Origin: an uncultured Chitinophagaceae bacterium
Lineage (GTDB): Bacteria; Bacteroidota; Bacteroidia; Chitinophagales; Chitinophagaceae
Direction: 5' to 3'
DNA length: 21,122 bases
NCBI GenBank assembly: GCA_934502905.1
Contig: CAKSVK010000049.1
Location: 1-21,122, forward strand
Both the position numbers and the translations under genes were made by a program. The notes beneath the pieces are model-generated. The model ran no database searches and had not been told where the DNA came from. It saw only the letters and a program-made list of their open reading frames with translations. Below are positions 1-6,844 of this stretch, piece by piece (within the stretch, counting starts at the first letter, position 1; each line of letters begins with the position of its first letter).

Positions 1-1
1 C

Positions 2-715
2 ATATACGAAGCCGTTGCTGAAAGCAAACATGCGCAATACTGGTGCTGCAAAAGCATGCAGAATCTCTTTTACTCTCAGGCAATGGAAGCCTTTGGATTA
101 GATCTCAAGTATATCTTTTTATACAGGGATGGCAGGGATGTTGCATTGTCATTCAAAAAAGCAATCGTCGGCGATAAGCATGTATATCACCTTGCCCGGC
201 AATGGAAGCAGGAACAGGATATTTGCCTTGAATTATATAAACAGTATGGCGACGAAAAGGTTTTCCTGCTGAATTACGAAAGGCTGGTAGCGGAGCCTGA
301 AAGCTGTGTTCAGTCGCTTTGCCGTTTTTTGGGTATTGATTACAGGAATGAGATGATGCAGTTTTATGAATCCAACTCATCAAGATCTGCTGCTGCAGCA
401 GGTGATATGTGGAAGAACCTGGAGAAGCCGGTAATGCAGAACAACACCAACAAATACCTTAAAGAGCTGAGCGCTGAAGAAATTGAGATCTACGAATGGG
501 TGGCAGGCGATACGCTGCAGGCGCTGGGATATAGCCTGAGCAGCTATTTGCAGCGTCCGGAGCTGATGAATGCAGCCGCCATACGGCAATATAACGAAGA
601 AAATAAAGAAAGGAAAAAGCAATTTATGGCAACTGCACCTAAAAACGATATTGAAAAGCGTCAGGTGCAGCTTGATATGCTTCAGTCCATTAAAACCAGA
701 AACACTGTCCTATGA
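2..715 (+). CDS. sulfotransferase family protein (5' end outside window)
   Basis: Transfers a sulfo group from PAPS to an unknown acceptor. The frame is open to the left edge, so the N-terminus with the PAPS 5'-phosphosulfate-binding loop is missing; the first ATG inside (position 56) follows the in-frame residues WCCKS and is not the start. The segment YRDGRDVALSF matches the 3'-phosphate-binding motif of sulfotransferases (Arg...Asp...Ser), and NYERLVAEPESCVQSLCRFLGI matches the usual 'yE.L..dp...l..l..fLgi' block of the Sulfotransfer_1/3 families. The C-terminal 60 residues are charged and show no known motif. The stop overlaps the ATG of cysQ by four bases, so the two are translationally coupled; CysQ removes the PAP by-product that inhibits such enzymes. 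The acceptor (glycan, lipid or small molecule) cannot be read from the sequence. Confidence 0.85.
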   Translation: MYEAVAESKHAQYWCCKSMQNLFYSQAMEAFGLDLKYIFLYRDGRDVALSFKKAIVGDKHVYHLARQWKQEQDICLELYKQYGDEKVFLLNYERLVAEPESCVQSLCRFLGIDYRNEMMQFYESNSSRSAAAAGDMWKNLEKPVMQNNTNKYLKELSAEEIEIYEWVAGDTLQALGYSLSSYLQRPELMNAAAIRQYNEENKERKKQFMATAPKNDIEKRQVQLDMLQSIKTRNTVL

Positions 716-1485
716 CCATCAACCAGGCATTCATAGAAAAGGTATTACCCATCGCAGAACAAGCGGGCAAAGCTATTCTTGATATCTATCATTCCGGCGA
801 TAAGATCCACGTATCGGTAAAAGACGACAACAGTCCGCTAACGATTGCGGATGCTGCCTCCAACACGATCATCACCGATGGATTAACAGCAATATTTCCT
901 GACATACCTGTTCTGTCGGAAGAAGGATCATCTGTGCCATATGATGAAAGAAAAAGTTGGGAATATTACTGGTGCGTAGATCCGCTGGATGGTACCAAAG
1001 AATTCATTTACCGCAGGGATGATTTCACTGTAAATATTGCTTTGATACACCGCGATCACCCGGTATTGGGTATTATTTATGCGCCGGTGTATGACGCGTT
1101 ATATTATGGATCGCCGGCAACGGGAAGCTGGTTAAAAAAAGATCAGCAATCCTGGCAGCCATTGTTTGCCGATAAAAGATCAGATGAATGGACAGCCATC
1201 GGCAGCCGCTCACATGCCAGCGAAGAAGAGCAATCGGTGCTCGCAGCCTATCCTGTCGTTGCTACCATCGCAGCAGGAAGCTCCTTAAAATTCTGCCGCA
1301 TTGCGGAAGGCGCGGCACATATCTATTACCGCCATGGACCAACAATGGAATGGGATACCGCTGCAGGACAAATTATTGCGGAAAGCAGCGGGGCGGTGAT
1401 GACATCCGCGGATGGTTCGGTTTTCAGGTATAATAAGCCATCGTTGCTGAATGGTTCCTTTATTTGTACAGGAGGCAGCAGGTAA
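712..1485 (+). CDS. cysQ: 3'(2'),5'-bisphosphate nucleotidase CysQ
   Basis: Hydrolyses 3'-phosphoadenosine 5'-phosphate (PAP) to AMP, and possibly PAPS to APS; a Mg-dependent, Li-sensitive member of the inositol monophosphatase superfamily, cytoplasmic. At 257 residues it is close to the E. coli protein. The metal-binding signature is present: SEE at residues 69-71, DPLDGT at 90-95 (Asp90 and Asp93), and the C-terminal block EWDTAAGQ that contributes the third aspartate. The start ATG lies inside the stop of the sulfotransferase (shared ATGA), which fixes it. No promoter is seen between the two, so they form one transcription unit. The pairing fits the chemistry: each sulfo transfer leaves a PAP, and CysQ clears it. 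Whether cysD, cysN or cysC lie upstream cannot be seen. Confidence 0.93.
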   Translation: MTINQAFIEKVLPIAEQAGKAILDIYHSGDKIHVSVKDDNSPLTIADAASNTIITDGLTAIFPDIPVLSEEGSSVPYDERKSWEYYWCVDPLDGTKEFIYRRDDFTVNIALIHRDHPVLGIIYAPVYDALYYGSPATGSWLKKDQQSWQPLFADKRSDEWTAIGSRSHASEEEQSVLAAYPVVATIAAGSSLKFCRIAEGAAHIYYRHGPTMEWDTAAGQIIAESSGAVMTSADGSVFRYNKPSLLNGSFICTGGSR

Positions 1486-1579
1486 GAGACAATGAGAATC
1501 ACGGAGGTGTATGCAACCTTCAGCGCTTATTAACAGGAAGCATATTCAGTCGTACAAAAAATAATATCTGATTTTACAA

Positions 1580-1636
1580 ACCATTAAGTTAAGGATCATT
1601 AAGCTTTTCACTTAATCATCTTCATTCCTTAATGGT
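1580..1636. repeat. nested inverted repeat between cysQ and the Wzy-like gene
   Basis: Outer arms ACCATTAAG (1580-1588) and CTTAATGGT (1628-1636) are exact complements. Inside them GATCATTAAG (1594-1603) and CTTAATCATC (1611-1620) pair with one mismatch around a 7-base loop. The whole could fold into one long, AT-rich, imperfect hairpin. It lies in the 252-base gap 1486-1737 and may end the sulfotransferase-cysQ transcript or be an operator. There is no clean U-tract, so a plain intrinsic terminator is uncertain. I see no other feature in the gap. Confidence 0.5.
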
Positions 1637-1737
1637 CACTACAGGAACTAATAGTATTCCCGGATCACAGGTTCAGCCCCATAATCACGATTCCTGCGAA
1701 AAGCCGTATTTTCACCCGGGACATTCCTGAAATTTGT

Positions 1738-3516
1738 ATGACTTTTGAAGACACCAAAGTAAAAATATTATTTCCTACTATACTGCTGATCCTCGCTCAC
1801 CTCTCTTTCTTCATCTGGCGGGATCACACCGATCCGCTCTCAGGATACCGGCACCTGATGCTGCAGATAATGATAATTTCTATCGGACTGGCGGCTGTCT
1901 TTGGATTTCTTGTATTTCGATCAGCACGACCGGGCTTGTACGGCAATATAGATATCTGGGTCGTTCTTTTTACCTTGTTGGTCATATTGAATGTAAAAAA
2001 AGAATACAGCACTCTTCTTACCGATAAGAACTTGCTAACATATGTAACCTGTATAGGAGTCTATGCTGTAATAAGGCTGAATTCAAAGTACCTGCTGAAC
2101 GGGAAGTTCGTGCTATATGGGATGTTAGCTTTAGCCTCGGTGGAGACCGGGTTCCTTTTGGTAGAGGGGTTTCGTTTGCTGAATAACACCGGTTGGCCCT
2201 TGCCGGCATTCAGAGGATCGTTCGTAAATAGCGGCATGCTGGGGAATTACTTAGCCATCCTGTTTCCGCTGCAATTGTACACATTGCAAAAGGTGAATGG
2301 CCGGAATCTGGTCTATAAGATCATTTTAGCCCTGCTTTTGTCAGATATCCTGTTCCTGGTATTATCTCAGTCAAGGATCGGGTGGCTATCCGTCTTTATC
2401 AGCACGGTCCTTATTATACCCTGGTATATACAAAACCGCAAAAAGAAAATCCTTTTTTACTTATCAGCAGCGGTTTTTGCGATCCTCCTGGCCGTTGTGA
2501 TCCTGGCCATTAAGTTGGATTCTGCTGCCGGAAGGCTTTTAATATGGGATATTACCGCACATCACCTGGATGATTACCGGATACAGGGAGCGGGGCATGG
2601 AAAGTTTGCTTCGCTTTATAACCTGTGGCAGGCGGACTATTTTTCTATCCGTGACATAAATGACAGATATTTCTATATAGCAGATAATACTTTCTTCGCG
2701 TTCAACGAATTTTTACAAACCGCAATAGAGCTTGGTTGGCCCGGCGGACTGATGTGGCTGTTCCTGCTGGTGTATGTATCGGGTAAGATCTCAAAGCGCA
2801 ATATCTGGTCTGTGCCGGTTTTTGCTTTTTTGATCCTTTGTTTTGCAAGCTACCCGTTTCGTGAAATGCGAACCCAGTTACTGTTTTTTTCATTGCTTGC
2901 CTGTTTTGCCAACAATGATTGCAGGACCGGAAAATCATATGCATCGGGAGGGAAAGTCTGGCTGGCCGGGGTTCTGTACAGGTGCTTATACATATCGGGT
3001 GTTCTTTGCTGGAGCATTGCGGGCTCCTTTTGTCTTCTTCAGCTTCGATCAACCTATACCTGGAACGAAGCAAGGAATGAATTTTCATTTGATGGGAAAA
3101 AAGGAAAGGCGCTTTACGGTGCGGCTTTCTCCCGGTTACGCCACAATCCTGAGTTCTTGCTGGAATATGGAACCCGGCTCATTGAAGAGAATGAGTTATA
3201 TGCTGCAAAAAAAACACTTGAGCATTCCAAAAGGTCATTTGTCAGCCAGATCCACCAGGTTGAGCTTGGTTATTGCTACGAGCAAATGGCAGAATATGGA
3301 CCGGCAGAAAAGCACTACCTGGATGCCGTATACATATCACCGTCAAAACTGGCGCCACGGTACCAACTCCTGCTCTTTTACGACAGAACGGGCAGAATGA
3401 GGGATGCAGTCAGCGCCGGAGAGACCATTATGAAGATCCGTCCGAAGATACGATCAAATGAAAGGGGAAGGCTGATAAAAGAAGCTGTAGAAAAATATTT
3501 GAAAAAGCATCCGTGA
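1738..3516 (+). CDS. O-antigen ligase/polymerase-like membrane protein (Wzy_C) with C-terminal TPR
   Basis: An integral inner-membrane protein of 592 residues. About the first 400 are hydrophobic with roughly ten to twelve membrane segments. It carries the scattered marks of the Wzy_C/WaaL/PglL superfamily: FVNSGMLGNYLA (usual form 'f.Np..fg.yLa'), LSQSRIGWLS (the 'SR.gwl' motif), GRLLIWDIT followed by IQGAGHGKF (the 'GR...W......G.G.g.F' loop), and a periplasmic segment ending FLQTAIELGWPGG. The last 150 residues form TPR-like helical repeats (ELYAAKKTLEHS, YGPAEKHYLDAVYISP, GRMRDAVSAGETI). Members transfer or polymerise undecaprenyl-linked glycans onto lipid A core, proteins or other glycans. 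No glycosyltransferases or flippase are in the window, so the substrate is open. A lipoprotein gene follows after 53 bases. The start is the first ATG before the first membrane segment. Confidence 0.8.
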   Translation: MTFEDTKVKILFPTILLILAHLSFFIWRDHTDPLSGYRHLMLQIMIISIGLAAVFGFLVFRSARPGLYGNIDIWVVLFTLLVILNVKKEYSTLLTDKNLLTYVTCIGVYAVIRLNSKYLLNGKFVLYGMLALASVETGFLLVEGFRLLNNTGWPLPAFRGSFVNSGMLGNYLAILFPLQLYTLQKVNGRNLVYKIILALLLSDILFLVLSQSRIGWLSVFISTVLIIPWYIQNRKKKILFYLSAAVFAILLAVVILAIKLDSAAGRLLIWDITAHHLDDYRIQGAGHGKFASLYNLWQADYFSIRDINDRYFYIADNTFFAFNEFLQTAIELGWPGGLMWLFLLVYVSGKISKRNIWSVPVFAFLILCFASYPFREMRTQLLFFSLLACFANNDCRTGKSYASGGKVWLAGVLYRCLYISGVLCWSIAGSFCLLQLRSTYTWNEARNEFSFDGKKGKALYGAAFSRLRHNPEFLLEYGTRLIEENELYAAKKTLEHSKRSFVSQIHQVELGYCYEQMAEYGPAEKHYLDAVYISPSKLAPRYQLLLFYDRTGRMRDAVSAGETIMKIRPKIRSNERGRLIKEAVEKYLKKHP

Positions 3517-3519
3517 AAA

Positions 3520-3550
3520 TTTGAAGTTATAAAAAAGAACATTATTTTAG
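3520..3550 (+). promoter_or_regulatory. candidate Bacteroidetes promoter for the lipoprotein gene
   Basis: TTTG at 3520-3523, then 19 bases, then TATTTTAG at 3543-3550, which differs from the -7 consensus TAnnTTTG at one base. Transcription would start about seven bases later, giving a leader of roughly 13 bases before the ATG at 3570. Spacing is right; the -7 mismatch lowers confidence. If real, the lipoprotein can be expressed independently of the Wzy-like gene, whose stop is at 3514-3516. Confidence 0.4.
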
Positions 3551-3569
3551 GAGTGCTAACCACTCAGTT

Positions 3570-4865
3570 ATGAAAAGAACACAACTGCTAACTATCATTC
3601 TATCTGCTGCAATCCTCAGCATTGCATTTGATTCCTGCCAAAAAGAAAAAGCCGGCACCTCAATCCCGGATGTTGTTTCAGTTAAGGAAGCAAAAGCCAT
3701 ATACCGTGAAGCAGAAAACGAAGTGACAACACGGTTTAAAGACAGGTTCTTACTTATTTTACCAGATTGGGACCATGTTCAGACGGAGAGCAGAGAACTC
3801 AACCATAGTGTTATGTACCTCCCGCTTGGATATGATGACTCCACGGGAAATTACCTTTATATGATGGTAATGAAAGATGAAGGCATATTGCGTAGCCTGC
3901 TGGTGGGAATACAACCGGACAAGAACTGGCGGGAGCAGCATACCAGCCTGGATGATTATAAAAAGGTTACCGGCAAGCTGGTGTTCTATAGCGTGAACGG
4001 TCGTTTTTTTAAAGGCTTTTTAATGCAGGAGGGGGTCAGTGCCGGCGAATATACCCCGGAGGAAGAGCTGGGCAATATAACAAGCTTAATGGGCTTGAGG
4101 TCCGGAACAGTCTCTGCGAGGAACGAAGACCTCTGCGTGTACGGCACTTTCGGCTGCAAGGAGTTGGCCGGGATCACGATAACAGGGTCAGGCAACAGAG
4201 GAGATACGGACGGATACAGCAGAACCGGAGAATCGGTATATATTACTACGCCAAAGGGATATAATAATGGAACAACCGCCAGCGGTTATGATTATAATTG
4301 GTATAAAGGAGGAGGGGGTGGTGCCAGCATAAATTATTTGGTGGCTAATCTTATTAATAAAATAGGCAACAAGCCTGTTAAAGAATATTCTAATAAGTGT
4401 GCAGGCTTAGAAGAGATGTGGAAAAACTACCCCAGGAATGAAGTTTTTGGATATATAACATTGGACAACCAGTTACTTGTTACAGATGTTTTGAGGATTG
4501 GCGGAGGAAATGCAAGCGGGGCCTATAAACATACCGATGGTACAGGTAAAGTCACATACTATTTTACCTATCCCGATACTCAGGGTCCCCCGAGCGGTAG
4601 TTATTCCGGGTTAATCCATACGGGTGGAAAGTATTTTATCCCAATAAAGGCCTCTGTTCATACACACACTCCCTGCAGAAGTGATGGAACTAATGGTGTT
4701 TCTCATGATGTGGGAGATGACGATAAAATATTTGCAACAAAAGCACCGGGATTAAAACATTGGGTAATAGGCTGTAACGCAATAGGCGAATTCAATAACA
4801 AAACTCAATCATTTTTTAATATCCAAACCGGAAACATATCTGTAACCTGTTCCAAAATTCAATAG
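3570..4865 (+). CDS. lipoprotein with C-terminal JAB/JAMM-like (DUF4329-like) domain
   Basis: A 431-residue exported lipoprotein. Residues 1-22 are a signal peptide and Cys23 sits in a loose lipobox (FDSC). The next residues, QKEK, resemble the lysine/acid-rich export signal that sends Bacteroidetes lipoproteins to the outer surface. Residues about 35-170 form a domain I associate with Sphingobacteriia lipoproteins ('V..KEAK..Y', a central LPLGYD block, KLVFYSVNGRFFKGFLM). A glycine-rich linker (GGGGG) near residue 250 leads to a C-terminal domain with NEVFGYI (Glu291), HTH (His364, His366) and GDDD (382-385). These follow the order of the JAMM zinc-peptidase motif Glu...HxH...SxxD, but the Ser is replaced by Gly or displaced, so activity is uncertain. 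By hand count GC is about 48% over the N-terminal part and about 40% from 4261 on, hinting at a mosaic gene. Substrate unknown. Confidence 0.7.
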   Translation: MKRTQLLTIILSAAILSIAFDSCQKEKAGTSIPDVVSVKEAKAIYREAENEVTTRFKDRFLLILPDWDHVQTESRELNHSVMYLPLGYDDSTGNYLYMMVMKDEGILRSLLVGIQPDKNWREQHTSLDDYKKVTGKLVFYSVNGRFFKGFLMQEGVSAGEYTPEEELGNITSLMGLRSGTVSARNEDLCVYGTFGCKELAGITITGSGNRGDTDGYSRTGESVYITTPKGYNNGTTASGYDYNWYKGGGGGASINYLVANLINKIGNKPVKEYSNKCAGLEEMWKNYPRNEVFGYITLDNQLLVTDVLRIGGGNASGAYKHTDGTGKVTYYFTYPDTQGPPSGSYSGLIHTGGKYFIPIKASVHTHTPCRSDGTNGVSHDVGDDDKIFATKAPGLKHWVIGCNAIGEFNNKTQSFFNIQTGNISVTCSKIQ

Positions 4866-4889
4866 CATCTTAATAATAATAACAAACCG

Positions 4890-5474
4890 ATGAAAATAAG
4901 CGTCTTTTTTTATATCGTTATGAGTTTGTTCAGCATCCCGTCAAGCGTAAGCGGGCAATTCAATACAAGCTCAAAAATAAAAGGAGCATATTCAATTGTT
5001 GAAGTGGAAATTTTGGATACTGCTCTTATAAACGGAATAAGAGCTTTTATTGTAAAAGAGACGGAAAGCGACTCTTTGTTTAATAAAGTCGGATACATTT
5101 CATTGGCTTTTGATCAGAAATTGTATAAGGGGGAACAAGTATTGTATAGCTGCTTTTTTAATAAGAGTTTTGATGTGCCCGAGAATGATAAAGCACTTCC
5201 TCTTTTTTACACCTATATAAACAACCGGCTCATTACAATTAAGAATAGTATAGTATCTGAATCACTATACTATTCAATAAGCAGAAAAAGTGTTCGCAAG
5301 TATAAAAAACTGCTAAAACAGTATTTGCCTGAATCTGAAAAAATATGGTTTGAGGAATCTGATGGGAAAAAAAGAAGAATTACATGGAGGGAGCCCATTG
5401 TAGTAATACATGGGGGTAAAAGATTTTATAAGCTGCTGGATGGAACTACCGCCCTTGAAGATCTAACATATTGA
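4890..5474 (+). CDS. secreted protein of unknown function
   Basis: I do not recognise this family. The 194-residue product starts with a clear signal peptide (MKISVFFYIVMSLFSIPS, cleavage near VSGQ), so it is probably periplasmic or on the outside of the cell; there is no lipobox and no other membrane segment. The remainder is a mixed alpha/beta sequence rich in Lys, Tyr and Ser with a basic patch (KSVRKYKKLLKQY, residues about 134-146). It begins 24 bases after the lipoprotein stop and is probably cotranscribed. GC in two sampled 60-base lines is only 32-33%, well below the flanking housekeeping genes. Its size, export and place directly after a modular lipoprotein would suit an accessory or immunity role, but that is only inference from position. 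Confidence 0.7.
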   Translation: MKISVFFYIVMSLFSIPSSVSGQFNTSSKIKGAYSIVEVEILDTALINGIRAFIVKETESDSLFNKVGYISLAFDQKLYKGEQVLYSCFFNKSFDVPENDKALPLFYTYINNRLITIKNSIVSESLYYSISRKSVRKYKKLLKQYLPESEKIWFEESDGKKRRITWREPIVVIHGGKRFYKLLDGTTALEDLTY

Positions 5475-5530
5475 CCGGTTTTTATTTTTTCAAATCATGT
5501 ATTTCTGTCATCAGCGATTAAAGTAATAAG

Positions 5531-5977
5531 GTGGAAGCACAAGAAATCAGTTTTTCAGATAAAGGATTGGCATCTTTAAAAATTGGCGAAAAGATAGACG
5601 AAAAGATCATTTTGAAAGAAATTGATACCGCTGCTTTAGATGGACAAATAAAATATGACTCGATAGCAACAACCAGGAGCTATATCTACAAGCAAGTTGC
5701 AGAAACCTATAAAATTACTGGAATTAATACATTCAGGGAGATCTATGTTGGACTGGATGCATCTGACCGGATTATGGAGATAAACATCGAATGTGATCAA
5801 ACGGATTTAATTAAAATAAAGAACCTTCTTATCGGCTTATTTGGTGAGTTCGATATTCAAACAGACTCCGGCATGAATGGGTTAAAGACAGGTTTCGGAT
5901 ATGGCTGGTATGAGCCAGACCTGGCTGTTTATTTGACAAATAAATTTCAATCTCTCACGATTAGGTTCATCAAATGA
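5531..5977 (+). CDS. small protein of unknown function, apparently lacking its signal peptide
   Basis: A 148-residue frame opening with GTG at 5531; an in-frame TAA at 5519-5521 leaves no other plausible start. The first residues, (V/M)EAQEISF, read like the end of a Bacteroidetes signal peptide (AQ at the cleavage site), so the true N-terminus may have been lost or shifted out of frame in 5475-5530, where I find no intact leader in any frame. The body looks like a genuine folded protein (TFREIYVGLDASDRIMEINI, LLIGLFGEFDI, WYEPDLAVYLTNKFQSLTIRFIK). No family recognised. AT-rich like its neighbours. It could be a functional GTG-started cytoplasmic protein, or a gene that has lost its export signal. 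Confidence 0.5.
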   Translation: MEAQEISFSDKGLASLKIGEKIDEKIILKEIDTAALDGQIKYDSIATTRSYIYKQVAETYKITGINTFREIYVGLDASDRIMEINIECDQTDLIKIKNLLIGLFGEFDIQTDSGMNGLKTGFGYGWYEPDLAVYLTNKFQSLTIRFIK

Positions 5978-6394
5978 TTGTACGCACCTTTGCAAGTGAT
6001 ATATAATATGTGGATAGTCCCAACCCATAAACGAAATGTCAGCAATGCTTTCGGATAAGATGGAATGTATGAACCCAGTAAATGACCATTGTGTTTTATC
6101 TGACAATGATCTGTTAAAGCGACTATACCTGTCAAAATCATATACTTTAGGTAAAGATTCTGCATACCAGTTCTGGACGTTTTGTGACTGGAACAGGAAG
6201 GACGGCAGGAATCTACAAAGAGGTATAGACCGGTTTGTGTTTATTCCCGGAAAGGGCATTGTAGGCAGTTCATTTGACTTCTGATTTGCATGCCGGCCAT
6301 TACAATCGCAACCACATATAAAGTCTGTATCTTACTAAAAGATCTGGGAGAATATGCTTGGGGAAAAAGTAATGCTTGCTACAGAGCTAAATCC
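5978..6394. other. AT-rich stretch without an intact gene
   Basis: This 417-base interval between the 148-residue frame and the lipoprotein remnant holds only the short frame 6036-6284, described separately as a probable gene fragment. I found no promoter matching the Bacteroidetes consensus, no strong hairpin and no mobile-element end. The long minus-strand frame across it (5882-6259) has no signal peptide or recognisable motif and is taken as chance. Confidence 0.5.
6036..6284 (+). pseudogene. probable C-terminal fragment of a hypothetical protein
   Basis: An 82-residue frame with an in-frame stop (TAG 6015-6017) shortly before its first ATG. The second half, WTFCDWNRKDGRN followed by RFVFIPGKGIVGSSFDF, reads like the closing part of a larger secreted or lipid-anchored protein: it has a coherent, non-random composition, ends on a hydrophobic strand, and lacks any export signal of its own. 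The first 25 residues are less convincing. I therefore call it a remnant whose 5' part has been lost. It could instead be a small intact protein; nothing in the sequence decides this. Confidence 0.4.
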
Positions 6395-6775
6395 ATGACA
6401 AAACACATTCTATTAATAATATTTACACTTTCTATAACCTCCTGTTTTTATCAAAAGCTGATGCAAACTGTAGCTGATGTGAAAAAAATTGAAGCCAATA
6501 AACAAAAATTTATTAATCGGCCCCTGAAGGAATTGCTTAACCAGGTTCAACCTCCTATTAAAGTTACACTGGGTAGTCCTCAGGATGCAGACGACTACCG
6601 GCTTGGAAGTATATCCTTTTTCTTCACCACTAAGGAAGAAATACAGAAAAGGGAAGCCAGAGGAGAAAAGCCTACTGTCCGGTTGTCTTTAATCAAGAGT
6701 TTGAAATATCGTCAACATTTATTACCCATCTGTGAAACGCCTGTTAAAGTGATATTACCTTCCGTATTCTGTCAA

Positions 6776-6783
6776 TACTTTTG
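6776..6783 (+). promoter_or_regulatory. -7 element of a candidate promoter for the beta-barrel gene
   Basis: TACTTTTG fits the Bacteroidetes -7 consensus TAnnTTTG exactly, 62 bases before the ATG at 6845. No good TTTG is found 19-21 bases upstream, so this is half a promoter only. It would give a leader of about 55 bases that includes the hairpin at 6805-6823, and would make the beta-barrel gene independent of the broken frame before it. Confidence 0.35.
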
Positions 6784-6804
6784 TTATAGAAATCAGCAAT
6801 TAGC

Positions 6805-6823
6805 CTCCGGCAGACTACCGGAG
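6805..6823 (+). promoter_or_regulatory. stem-loop in the leader of the beta-barrel gene
   Basis: CTCCGG (6805-6810), a 7-base loop, CCGGAG (6818-6823): a perfect 6-bp GC-rich stem ending 21 bases before the start codon. There is no following U-run, so it is not a normal terminator. It may be an mRNA leader structure that affects stability or translation, or a small operator. Confidence 0.4.
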
Positions 6824-6844
6824 ATCACCCATAAAAAGAAATTT

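Larger units (their letters stand above)
6395..6844 (+). pseudogene. small lipoprotein, probably frameshifted, running in frame into the next gene
   Basis: From ATG 6395 the frame encodes a classic short lipoprotein start (MTKHILLIIFTLSITSC, lipidated Cys17), then a coherent helix with many Lys, Asn and Glu, the stretch RPLKELLNQVQPPIKVTLG and a strand SISFFFTTKEE. Up to about residue 95 it reads as a real protein. After GEKPTVRL the sequence loses character (LPICETPVKVILPSVFCQYFCYRNQQ) and no stop occurs before the beta-barrel gene at 6845, so a naive call fuses the two. In the frame one base over, 6679-6735 reads PVVFNQEFEISSTFITHL and then TGA, which looks like a possible original C-terminus; a frameshift near 6675-6680 would explain both facts. 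Family not recognised. Confidence 0.45.

Noticed and set aside
2843..3400. 185-codon plus-strand frame inside the Wzy-like gene
   Set aside because: Out of frame with the clear membrane/TPR protein and without coherent motifs.
5882..6259. 125-codon minus-strand frame in the islet
   Set aside because: It overlaps two plus-strand frames with better coding character and has no signal peptide or motif.
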